Program-made: the position numbers and the translations under genes
Shown: piece after piece, positions 32,101 through 42,784 of the stretch
Numbering within the stretch: the first letter of the stretch is position 1
Layout of the letters: every line of letters starts with the position of its first letter
From: Lepidurus packardi
Taxonomy: Eukaryota > Arthropoda > Branchiopoda > Notostraca > Triopsidae
Direction: 5' to 3'
Assembly (NCBI GenBank): GCA_023053545.1
Contig: JAKZAN010000004.1
Coordinates: 248,001-312,000 of the forward strand
DNA length: 64,000 nt
Notes under the pieces: generated by a model
The model's input: the letters and a program-made list of their open reading frames with translations, nothing else
Told to the model about the DNA's origin: nothing
Databases searched by the model: none

Positions 32101-33656
32101 TCTTCCAATGTAAAGGGATTAACACGATTTTCTCGGTCCCAAGAGGATGTGAGGGTACGAAGGCTTATATGGGGGATGGATTCCCAGACTGTGCCATGTA
32201 CCCCCATGTAGGCATTCCTAATCTACTAGAAAAAGGGTTCGAGAAGAGAACAAAACATTCAGAAAACGGGGGACTGGTGACCTTTCTCTCGGGCACTCTA
32301 GGGAGTTTTGGGCTGACGTAGGGTCCTACCGGCAACGCGCGCATTTGAAAGTGTTTTTGGAAAAAAACGGTTGATTTCCAGTTGATTATTTTTTAAATTT
32401 GTTCGTTCGAGTTAGGATTTACTATACACTTAAAGAAGAAAATGTAGCTGTAGCAGAAAGAGCCGTAGTTAAATGTGTTAAGAAAAATACTAAACTTGCA
32501 AAAGTTAGTAACATTTAGGAATAGTTGTAAAGTACCAATGTAATGGATAACTCGTATATAGACATAAATAGTCATAACAACACATATAGACATTAATATA
32601 CATGGGTATTTTATAGTATATGGGGTTAAACCTGTATACTATAAAACACCTATGTATGGGTTGCAAAATAGACTGCCTCCTCGTGGTGCAACCTGGGTAA
32701 CGCGAAATAGTCTATAATGTGTATATTTGACCTAGTTAATTCATCTTTTATTTTAAGCTCACATAGTTTAAAGCAATAGATTTAAATTACGCGCTTTGTA
32801 AACCGTCGTGACCTTTTTTGAACTGCACTGGGAGGTTTGCGAATGTACCCTTTAATTTTCTGGCCTTTTACCTGAATATTACTCGGGGGACCGAGAAGGT
32901 CGTCAGAAAACCTCAACATTGGAAGATAGCCCTGTTAGCATACTGTGAAACCTCTAAACTGTGACCAAAACTAAAAGTCGACTTTCAAAGTCGAAGTCGA
33001 CTAGCTAAAGGAAACGCCTTTAAGCCCGAAGTTTAACCATCTCGAACGCTTATAAGTGCAAAGTCTTGGATGGACTTTTAAGTCAGCTTATAACTTTCGT
33101 CAAACGAACACGGCTCATGTTTAACCAAAAGCCCTGAAACTGAGTTGCACGTATTAATGTTTATAAGCTAAACGACCTGCATGACTGGAAAAGAGTCTAA
33201 AGTTGTTAGAATGAAGATTCTAACGGCCATCTTGCTTTTTACTATCCTCTGTTTCGAATAGTGTATTTTGCTTTTAATCCTTCTTTTACTTACGTGACCC
33301 AAAAAAATGTGGTCATACATGCGCATTGCAAAGAAAAATTAGCGAGTAGAGCTAACCGCTTTGATAATGACTAGCATACCGCAGAAATATATTATTTCGT
33401 AATGACTGTAAAAGATATTTGGGATAATATGATATATTTATACTGTTGCTTTACGATATGCATCAATATGGGAAGCAAACTTTGATTAGGGCGATCAGTT
33501 AAGCATTCTTAGAGAAAAGACAGCGAAAGACGCAAAAAATTTGGTGCAGTGCATTGCTTAACTTCTGAGAGGCCAGGAAGTGATAAATATCTCGCTAGGG
33601 CTTCCTGCAAAAAATTTGAGATTACGGAAACCTAAGGGTGTGGTCTCCCTGTCCCG
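32101..33656. other. remainder of host element and K9 upstream block
   Basis: 32101-32963 is the right part of the hAT-like element and contains an imperfect palindrome at about 32603-32650 (tattttatagtata ... tatactataaaa). From about 33190 the conserved Kazal upstream block reappears. No intact gene. Confidence 0.5.
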
Positions 33657-33664
33657 TATAAAAG
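33657..33664 (+). promoter_or_regulatory. TATA box of Kazal relic K9
   Basis: tataaaag in the shared CCCG context, so the promoter is preserved although the coding start is broken. Confidence 0.6.
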
Positions 33665-33753
33665 GCCACTAGCAAATCCACAAAGCAACACTTGTCATAC
33701 GCACTTCTATGTAAAGACAAAACTATCAGATACAGGCAAAAATATCTGTTGCA

Positions 33754-34043
33754 ATGAAGACGCCTTATTCCTGCTTATTGCAGCCCTATGCCTAACAACA
33801 ATGACCCAAGATTGCGAAGGACGTCCCGCTAGAAAGGATTGCATCTGCACACTGCAATACTCACCAGTGTGTGGTGTTAACGGCGTTACATATGGTAACA
33901 GTTGTGAACTGGGTTGTGCAGGTACGGGTAGTGACGGATTTGTTTTTTATTTTAGTTTACTTGATCGATCACTAAATATAATATTTATTACAGGAGTCAG
34001 AAAACGTCACAATGGCCGATGTAACAGAAGGAATGGCAAGTAG
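33754..34043 (+). pseudogene. Kazal inhibitor K9, frameshifted signal peptide
   Basis: The exons correspond to 33754-33921 and 33994-34043. After ATGAAGACG the paralogues have six bases (tcagta) where K9 has two (cc), a net 4-nt loss that frameshifts the signal peptide into a stop after 13 codons. The downstream domain is intact ([16 protein letters not shown], then [11 protein letters not shown]1 Leu) and open from the internal Met at 33801, but such a product would lack a secretion signal. The 72-nt intron is in frame and open. Probably a young pseudogene. Confidence 0.75.
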
Positions 34044-35035
34044 AAAAGGAATTTTGGGAAATTCCTATCATTGAAATTTCTATAATTTTAAAAAGTGTAT
34101 TGTATGTGTGAGTTTTCAATAAACTAATTTAAAGCAAACATATGGCCTTGTAATTATTGTGTACGATTTTGGCTGGGAAAAAAGAGTTAAGGTAAGGATT
34201 TTTTGTATCCCATTTTGAAAAACATGCAAAGAAGTACAATATAATCATGCACACTTCTAGAGAATACTAGGTTAGGCTATAGACGAACGTCCCGCACCGG
34301 AAAGCCAGGCAAGTGCGTAACAAGCCCGAATTAATGCTTAAAATCAACAGGAATGTTATGCGTAACTACAAATAGAGTAACCTATCCTTTAGCTTACAAA
34401 GCCAACTATCCGAAACGTAACTTAGGAATGCCTACTTCTGGGGTAGGCAGGACAAGTCTGTGAATCCCTCCCTCCTATATTCCTTTGGGGCCGTCCAGAG
34501 ATGGCGCCACCCAAAAATCTCGAATTTGTTTACCCAACTCCCACCCTCGATCATCAACAGTCATTTTTGGTGTCACCCCACCCTCTAAAATGGCGCCATC
34601 ACCGGGTTGACCCCTCTCATAGATTAAAAAAATGCTTTTTTCTGAAAATTTTTTAATGAAATATTTTGTGGGATGGTGGGCGGGGAAAGAAAAGTCGGCG
34701 ATGGTGATGACGCGGAGCCGATTTGTGTGACTCAGGACGAGGCTGAGACACAAGCAGCGGAATGAACTTATTGGAAAAACCTGAATGCAGAAATATCGGT
34801 GGGAAATTGGGTGGGAAAATATAGAATTCGTTTTGAAATTATCGACTTCACATCTTGTAAATTCATTTCGACTTTATTTCGATTTTCAGTTCGACTTTCG
34901 TCCAATGCGTCGTTTCACGCATTTCAACGTTTACTATCCAACTCATATTAAGACAAACAAGCTAACGCAATTTAATTGAGTACTTTATTGATCAAACCTT
35001 TCTTAAGTTATCTTACTAGACAATATTATTGCCTT
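34044..35035. other. K9 3' flank and unassigned sequence
   Basis: 34044-34270 resembles Kazal 3' flanks, with an aataaac polyadenylation-like motif near 34120. The rest has no recognised feature. Confidence 0.45.
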
Positions 35036-35368
35036 AGTCGTCAAACTTTCGGAACAAGATTTCTCGAAAACGGCTTGTCAGATTTGATAGCAAACTAAAT
35101 CAAAAGTTTTCTTTTCCTCGCAGGTAATGTACAACCAAAGGACAGATTTTTCGGTAACGTATTTCTCATAGTTTCAAATTTCATTCGCGTATTGCTAATT
35201 TATTACTCCTTAGAAAAAATTGTGCGTTGCTTGTGCGCTACCTGTTAGTAAGCTCAAGAGTTTTGTCAAAGAATTGTATCCTGAAATGCACTCGTTTTCT
35301 CAAAAAAGTGTTCCAAGTTTCCCCATGCTAATCGCCTATACCGAGCTAAGGTATACGGGAGCCTTAAG
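35036..35368. mobile_element. TTAA-type MITE, copy 2 (left-truncated)
   Basis: Matches the right 300 bp of the copy at 19652 (cggaacaagatttctcgaaa... to the end). The right end is well preserved as ggtatacgggagcc followed by ttaa at about 35364. The left third is absent. Confidence 0.55.
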
Positions 35369-36235
35369 CGAGCCGTCACAATACTCGAACCGTTCACACT
35401 CATCGCGTGTATACGTCAGCTATGCAGAGGGCCACTACTAACTTTTATTCAATAAATTGTCCAACTTTAAGGCTGTCTTTTTTCAGGAAAATAACATGCC
35501 TACAGGTGTTTCGTTGCAATTATTTTTTATGCGTGAACAGGCCCCATAGAAGGTAATTGGCCATAGTAATTGGCTACATTTACTAAGTTGCTTTGGTATC
35601 CAGTGGAGTCCAGTTATTTGAATATTCCACCCAATTGAACGAAAAGTTTACGGTCCCGTTGTAGTCCCATTTCATTAAATGTAAACCTAAGGTAACTTTT
35701 TTAGTATTCCGCATATCTGAATGCTGTCCGTCCGGTCCCGAGCCTATTCAAATAAGCGGATGGCACTGTAGTTTGAATCAGCTGCAAAAATGGTCCCAGC
35801 TTGCAACTTGTTTACGACGTCTGTTTGACACGAGTCAATTTTTAAAATTGTCTCGTGCAGCTTGAAACTTGTCTTTGTAAGCTGTTTTCTAAGTCACCCA
35901 ATTTTCGTACAATCAGTACTTTCTTTTCATGCAGCTTTGTAGTTATTCTGAAAGTGGGCTAAATATGACTAATAGAAAGTATAAAAATCGATGCCAGTTC
36001 AATCAGAACTTGGCTGATTTTATTTGAACTTGCTGGATAATCCGCAGAGACGTGTTCATTTTCAATGTTTTGGCTCATTCAAATATTTTTGCTCTAAAGA
36101 CAATGTTTTATGGAAGTGTAATAATCTAGATCGCTTCTCCGAGCAAGATTAACATAGTTACAAAACCAAAGGTGAAACCCATAACACGCATATTCGAAAA
36201 GCAATTGACACTCCATGCTCTGTTCATTACGCTCT
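35369..36235. other. 3' flank of fucosyltransferase gene
   Basis: No gene or repeat recognised. Confidence 0.4.
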
Positions 36236-37558
36236 TTAGCTTCTTAGTTCGCAATGACCTTTGCTGAACCACCATTGATGAATGTTACTATACATGGACG
36301 TACCCTGATTGGGATCGTTAAGCTTTTGACAAAAGGTACACCATCCACCTACTATTTTCGGTTTGAATTTGTCATTCCATTGGAGGTATTCCTTATAAAG
36401 TGTATCATTGTTCATCAGGACCTGCAAATACTGTGCTAACGCTTCGGGTGACTCAAACGAGTCAGCATCAATAAACGACTTGGGCGGTGCAATTTGGCTA
36501 TGGGCCTCAAGTCCGAAAACAATGGGTACTACTCCATGGTGCAACATATTGAAAAACTTTTCAGTGACATAATCCACACAAACGGAGTTTTCAAAAGCCA
36601 AATAAAACTTGTAGTCTTTACCAGCCATTTCCGAGCAAGAATTGCGACCGACGCAGGAGAGGTTACCACACTTTCCATAGATATCGACATCAATGAATTG
36701 CCTCAGCTTCTGAACATAGTTTTCTCTTCCGCTGGTTGTGACGCAATTTGAAACAAACCAAGCTACACCTTTCGTCTTATGCTTAATAAAAGCGTCGTAA
36801 TCGAAGCGCAGATCCACAACATCATCCCTGGGAGAATTTCTCAGCTGACGGAATTCATTGAGATCCGAAATCAATGCGGTCACCTTCACGGTATTGACCT
36901 GAGTCGGGATCCTCCTAGTGATAGGCCATGTTCTACCATACGGATGGTAAATGTCCGAATCGGCGCGGTACGTCATGGTCCAGTTAAATAAGTTGGCATA
37001 GTTATGCAAAGGAACGGTATGATGAGGGGGCTCCAAATAGAAGAAAATCCAGCGCTGATGAGTGAGGCGAAAAGGTGGCATATCGAAAGAGCGAATGTCG
37101 CCTATGTGAAATACAACGGCATCACTGAGATGCAACATGTATCGGTTGTTGGTCGACAGGCAGTTTTTGACGGGACAGCCACTGAACGGTTTCTCGCCAA
37201 ACCCCACATGGAAATCGATCACATCGAAGAATTTGGTCCAATAGAGAATCAGCTTGGGCCTGGCTAAGCCATACTTCATAAATAAGATCAATTTTGCAAG
37301 GCATTTACTTTAGATGTTAAAATCAAGCTATTAAAATGTGAACACCTCCATTCCAGATTTATCGACAGAATTGCCATTTAAAATACGCTCAACCTGGTTA
37401 AAGCTTGGGTAGAGGGCACCAGCTAGCACGACCAGGATCAAGAAAAAGGAAATGACTGCAATCGCTAATAAATAGCTATAAAGAACCATGCGTTTCCATT
37501 TGCGAAGGAACCATGCAGAAGGGACGGTGACCACCAAGAGTTTTGACGGTTTGGACAT
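36236..37558 (-). CDS. alpha-1,3-fucosyltransferase (GT10 family)
   Basis: Two exons, 37346-37558 and 36236-37273, with a 72-nt intron (gtgttc...atgaag), encode 416 residues. Type II Golgi topology: a short basic cytosolic tail (MSKPSKLL...RKWKRM), one transmembrane anchor (about residues 25-50), a stem, then the catalytic domain. Early motif CPVKNCLSTNNR and acceptor region WTMTYRADSDIYHPYG. The GT10 signature YLAFENSVCVDYVTEKFF then HGVVPIVFG is near residues 295-325. The enzyme is expected to move fucose from GDP-fucose onto N-glycan core or antennary GlcNAc in the Golgi. Several Cys pairs and N-glycosylation sites are present. The acceptor is unknown; insect and crustacean paralogues vary in specificity. 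Confidence 0.92.
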
Positions 37559-38261
37559 CGTATTCGCAAAGGTGGCTCAATGCTTTTGTTTCCCTTTTAC
37601 ACCTGCTTTATGAACGTAAAACAGTTCTCACTTTACAGCCAATGTAAGGCCAACAATCCATTTCGCGCGTTAGTTATTATCACTCTAGGTCGGTATAATC
37701 ATAATACTAGAAATAATAGGGCAGAACATGTTTGCACTCCATTCCAATTAATTAAATTTCTTCACTTTAGCGTTGTTCACAATATTTTATTTGTAACTTG
37801 ATGAATTCTGCACTGAAAAGCCCTCAAAATTCCGAATTCTTATTCTAACTTTAAAGCTGATTATTGGGATAAAAGACATTACTACTATATATGTTTATAA
37901 AATTACTATACCATCCAACATAGCCAATTCCTAAAGGAATTCGACTTTGTAAAGATAATTAGCTTATAAAAAGTATTCTTAAAGAAATTGAAATAATCAT
38001 TAATTTCATGAATGGTATAAAAAATAGGTATCGAAATCGGTAAAGCTTACCAATGTCAAGGAAAATAAGACAATAACGAATTTTTTAGTTGTTTTTCAGA
38101 TTCGATAATGTTCACAATCTTTGCGTGCATCGCGTTCTGTCATGCGATATTCTGTGCCTCAACATAAAAGAGGTTCACCTCATGCATGCAACTCAAATAC
38201 GCCCCCATAGTTTAATAATCCAGAACTAAAAGAACAAAAAGATTGTCCACATATATTATTT
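37559..38261. other. 5' flank of fucosyltransferase gene
   Basis: AT-rich, with no recognised gene. It presumably holds the fucosyltransferase promoter, but no clear TATA box is seen. Confidence 0.4.
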
Positions 38262-38562
38262 TTCATGACTACAGCTTGAGCGAGTATGTACTACGTAGTT
38301 TGTTTAGTTCATACAGTTTCAATTATCAAAACCTTGTTATTAGGTAATTACAGGAAATTGACCGTTATACTTATCGCTGCATGAGAAAATTGCTGTTTTT
38401 TCCACGTTTACAGATTGCACACATATTTGTTTCATGATTACAGCTTGAGCGAGTATGTACTAGGTAATCTGTTTAGTTCATACAGTTTTAATTATCAAAA
38501 CCTTGTTATTATATTAGCAAATTAGCAAAAATTGACTGTTATATTTATCGCTGCATGAGAAA
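38262..38562. repeat. two-copy tandem repeat
   Basis: The unit catgactacagcttgagcga ... cgctgcatgagaaaatt (about 130 bp) occurs at 38262-38393 and again at about 38431-38562 with a few differences. Confidence 0.8.
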
Positions 38563-38570
38563 ATTTATGT

Positions 38571-39516
38571 TTGTTCCAGTTTTACTCAGCTGTACAGATT
38601 AAAAATAAGCAGCAAATTTGGATATCATCCAGCCAATTTTCTAATGCAGCGATAGCAACGGTATATTTTTTGTTAGACGTTATGCATCAGAATCTATCTG
38701 CCGTTTCTCTCCATTTTGCTAAAGAAATATTTTCTCTGACTTCCTCTCCCTCTTGGCAAATAAAGTTCTCCAGTCTCCTGACTGTGATTCAGCTGCTGCT
38801 TGTGATCATGTAGGAATTGTTTTAAAGAGGATGTTAGAGATGAGACAGAATAACGCAGATAGTTATTTTGCTTCTATGGTTAGGGAATCAGAGCGTTTTG
38901 CTAAGGATTTGGGTATTGAAATATCCCGCCCGCGCACAAGAGGTAGGTTCAGGCGACTGCAACTTTAGATGACTTTTACACTAGCACAGTATTCATTCCC
39001 TTCCTTGACCATTTCACAGCTGAGCTTGAACAACGATTCGTTGCTAACCGAAATGTTCTGCCCTCGATTAGTGGCATAATCCCCTAAAAAATGGTAGTGG
39101 CAGAAATGGCCGAACATGAAACAAGTTCTCTTAGCGAATTGTCCAGCGACCTCCTTCCTGAGCCTGCCTGCTTAAAGCAAGAGCTTGCTGTCTGGCGCGT
39201 AAAGTGGGAAACCATCCAGCAAGTTGATAGGCCTTCTTCTGCTATATCTGCCCTTCAGATATAAAATTCGGGATATTTCCCTAATGTTTCTGTCCTACTT
39301 ACGGTTATGGCCACATGTCCAGTTAGCACCGCTACTGCAGAAAGGAGTTTTTCTAGTCTAAGAAGACTTAAAATTTGGCTAAGAAACTCCACTACGGTGG
39401 AAAGACTTGCAGGATTAGCTCTCCTTTCAATACACTGGAGTCTTCACATATCTCCTGAACAGGTTACAGATGGTTTCGCAGGGAAAATAAAACGGTGGAC
39501 AGATTTCGTACTGTAA
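38571..39516 (+). pseudogene. hAT transposase pseudogene
   Basis: Broken plus-strand frames match the end of hAT transposases of the '52 kDa repressor/THAP' type: a segment with LKRMLEMRQNNADSYFASM and LGIEISRPRTRGR (38753-38968), an intermediate piece with WRVKWETIQQ (about 39180), and the dimerisation domain TCPVSTATAERSFSSLRRLK ... RLAGLALLSIH (39307-39450). Stops and frameshifts separate them. No N-terminal zinc finger is seen and no terminal repeats were located. Confidence 0.75.
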
Positions 39517-40354
39517 TATTGAGATTTCTAGGTCTTTCTACAAAAAAAGTAGTTTTAGTATAGTAAGAGAAGCATGTTTGAAATTAATCAAATACTGCGC
39601 AAATAATGCTCTTTAGCAGTTCAGTCAGTTTAATACTTTGCAGTCTGAAGTAAAATTTTTTTGCTTAAAGAGTACTATTTTCCAAAGAGTAGTAAACATA
39701 TATGTTTATCTAATCGACTATGCACTTTGTTTCGATACATTATTCTTAAAATTAGTATAAGGAATATTAAACTATTTAAATTTATTGCCGCTGACGTCGA
39801 CTCCTTCCAATGGTAGCGGTATGAAACACATCTGTCACATTGTGTAATATAACGGAAAAATGGGGATGCGAGCTCTACTACGTGATACATAACCCTAGTC
39901 AAAGTGGCAGCGTAACGACGACACAGAAGTCTAAACTCTTAGATTAAACAAAAGTCATGTTTACACTATCATTTTTATACGTATGCCCAGCATATTTCTT
40001 CAATTTATCGACTTACACTATTAGAATAAAAATCACGTGGCTTACCAGGTTCAATGCCTAAAACATCCCCCGAAACAAAATCCTGCACTGTATATACGTT
40101 ATTGGATGGATGGATGTACATCCATCCATCTAAGAACATCAATACCATATGGAATCATATGGAATAACAATAATCCGGAGAACGTGTTGACAAATACTTA
40201 CAGTCAGCGTCGCTTCTCCTTGTGTTTGTTCTGTGCAAAACGTTCTTCGTATTTAGTGACAAACCGGTGTAATGTATCCGACTGCAAAAGTTTTCGAACA
40301 TTTTTTTCAGCTAACAGAGTAAAAGAAGTACAAGTTTTAACGATTAATAATAAG
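39517..40354. other. unassigned intergenic sequence
   Basis: Holds a perfect 26-bp palindrome (gatggatggatgt/acatccatccatc) at 40105-40130 and the motif ccggagaacgtgttg at about 40177, which matches the right tip of the 10.5-kb hAT MITE. No gene seen. Confidence 0.5.
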
Positions 40355-40535
40355 TTAACCTAAGCTTACCTAGCCTAACCTAACCTAAGCTAAAGCATTT
40401 CCAATCCAACTACCAATTTTCAACTCGAGTAACACCTGTTTGTCATTCTTTTTCCGGAGAACGCTTTGCAACAATTATACACACTGAGTGTCATTTTGAA
40501 CTCCGGGTTCTGAAACTGGAGAACCTCTCCGGAAG
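40355..40535 (-). mobile_element. partial inverted copy of the 10.5-kb hAT MITE
   Basis: The reverse complement of 40370-40535 aligns with 10500-10700: TTAGG-like array, then aatggtagttggattg-, cgaatgacaaacgggtgt- and aggttctccagtttc-like stretches. No target duplication was found. Confidence 0.6.
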
Positions 40536-40825
40536 TCTCTTTGTACTCTCTAGGCAGGGAGAGACCTCGGTAGCTTAATGAAATAGCTTAAAAATGCCTC
40601 CAAATTCTGATATGAAATCAATTTCGGTGAAACAGCTGCAGGAATAATTGGTAAAGCATTATTACAAACAAGGTGCAGTTGTGCTGCATTAACCAGTATT
40701 GAATTGTACACACAACTGCACACAGTAGCTCATACCCTGGCTTGAAATTTGAGACCTAAGCTAATGAACAGTACACAAATATACATCGTACACCTAAACG
40801 TTCTCAGGTTTAGTAATAGTGAATC

Positions 40826-42081
40826 ATGATACTGTACACGTTCACTAAAAACCATGTTTTAACACTTGCCTCATGCTTATTCATTACCTGCTTGTTCTGG
40901 TATTTTAATCACAAATTAGACGCCTTGCCTCAGATGTCCTTCCCATCATTCAGATTAGCGAATCAAGTGACGGAACAATGCTCTTGTCCACCAGAAAGTC
41001 GCATAACCGATCGGCCTTCAAACATTGCAAGTCCGGAAAGTCTGTGTCAACCCGAAGTAGCTGACAGAGGATTGCACCAAAGAGTTGTTTCGTACTGCTT
41101 GGACGGTGATGTAACTAACTAAAAGATCTTCGACCATTACTTTCGTTTCATTAACCAAGTAGCGCAACAAGTAGCTGACATCTACCCAGGTTAAGAAACT
41201 ATCTTATTAGTAACTCAAGACTGAACTTTTAATGCTTCGCTTTCAACACTATATAGGATGGGTCATGCGAATTTACCACAAGTACAACTCAACGGATCCT
41301 GCGTTTAAGGAACATCTCTGTAAGACCTACTGCCAACACGCACACGTTGACCTGTGCAATGTCACCGATCTGGCGTTGAAGTCACCAGACCCTTTGACTA
41401 AGGATGTTGCAGACGCTTTTCTCATGATGTGGTGGTTTTTACCGATGGCTGATCCAACCGTGGACGTTTTCTTGTCTCGCGACTTGGATAGTTCTGTGAC
41501 GATGCGAGAAAGTGCAACTGTACGTGATTGGCTTTATGACGCAAAGGCGACGCTACAAGTCTTGCGAGATAATCCTGGTCATCTGAAACCCATCATGGGA
41601 GGTAAGTTTAATCAAGAGCTATTTTGGCAAATGAATCTTGAAGTTAATGAGTAAAGTATTTGTAGGAATGTGGGGAGCTCGTTTGGATCTTGGTAGACGA
41701 GGCGAACTTCGACAGATCTTTCTAGAAATGAAAACAGAATCCTTCTCTCGTCCTAAAAGATACGGAATCGATCAAGTTATGTTGACCCGGTTGCATTCAG
41801 CAATTGGAATGGTAGACTCGGTAAATATTAACTTACTTTATTAAAGTTATTGAAGTTATAAATAATCTAAACAAACAAAATAATAGAAAATAAACAAATA
41901 ATTACAGGTACGTTACGAATCGTACCATTGTACCGAGTTTCCGAATATAACAAGACCGTATCCTACGCGGAGAGAGGGATTTAATTTCGTTGGATCCAGA
42001 GTGTTCCAGGAAACCAAACGGTTGCCTAATTGACCTATTGAGTGTCGTCCACCTCAACACGAAGATTGGGAGGATTGTTAG
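40826..42081 (+). pseudogene. type II glycosyltransferase-like gene with two in-frame stops
   Basis: Four exons (40826-41189, 41257-41601, 41666-41820, 41908-42081) join with consistent phases. The product has an N-terminal membrane anchor (residues about 8-28), then VVSYCLDGD, IYPGWVMRIYH, ADPTVDVFLSRDLDSSVTMRE (DLD-type nucleotide-sugar site) and GGMWGARLDLGRR. This pattern is seen in uncharacterised nucleotide-diphospho-sugar transferase-like proteins. TAA at 41120-41122 and TGA at 42031-42033 lie in otherwise intact frame, and coding similarity continues past both to a terminal TAG at 42079. Most likely a recent pseudogene; recoding is not supported. Substrate unknown. Confidence 0.65.
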
Positions 42082-42784
42082 ATATGGTCCTACATTTTTT
42101 TGTTTTATTTCTTCACAAATTTTAAGATTGCGGGCGTTCTGACGCAGTTGTTTAATTCGCACCAGTATAGATTGCTCGAGCTTGTTCACTGATGTATGTG
42201 ATCTGTTAAAAGCGCGAAAATTTTACTACCTTAGAGTTGTTGAGTTTCTACTTTAAACTGAAACCCCAGGTAGACGTGGACAAATCATTTTTATCAATTT
42301 AGGCTTCAGTATATTTTGTCTAGAGTACCAGCCAATCACTCGGTGATTGCCTGGTACTCTAGACAAAAGATTTTGGATGAAAGAGCGTGTTATAAATAAA
42401 AAGATTTGCATGAAAGAGCGTGTAATAAATCTTACTTTATTTTGTTCTTTCGTTTTTATAAATAATGTTGGTGTTATTTTCTATAGTAAGTTACATAGTT
42501 ATTTTACGTACCCCTAAGTTGTGAAAGTAAACAACATTTGCAATGCATAAAAGCCATGACGAGTCCCAAAGACGTGGCTTATGAGCGCTTTGGTACATTT
42601 CTGTTTGTTATTCACTACTTGGACTTCTTCTAATATTGGATCTCGAGGCAATTAAGAATAGAGAACGTCATAAACATAGGCTGATATTTAATCAAGAATT
42701 AAAACATATTCATTATACACGAATAGATTGTTTAAGAGTTACTCTTTGCACTGGTGCATGTGTCAGTTCTAGATTCGTTTTTTT
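42082..42784. other. intergenic between glycosyltransferase-like gene and IR gene
   Basis: Contains the hairpin at 42314-42368 and a two-copy 30-bp repeat (gatgaaagagcgtgttataa) at 42366-42430. No gene recognised. Confidence 0.5.
42314..42368. repeat. 55-nt near-perfect hairpin
   Basis: 26-nt arms ttttgtctagagtaccag... with one C/C mismatch and a 3-nt loop (tcg). It may be a foldback element or, less likely, a small-RNA precursor. Confidence 0.75.

Larger units (their letters stand above)
25854..32971. mobile_element. non-autonomous hAT-like element hosting the BEL insertion
   Basis: Element 25862-32963 is flanked by the perfect 8-bp direct repeat accaaaac (25854-25861 and 32964-32971). The left end, cacagtataaaggtttcaca..., is the inverted complement of the right end (...tgtgaaacctctaaactgtg), and the similarity extends through ggctatcttccaatg. 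Removing the 6.2-kb BEL insertion leaves about 0.9 kb without a transposase. A diverged relative lies at 47910-48267. Superfamily is inferred from duplication length. Confidence 0.7.
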
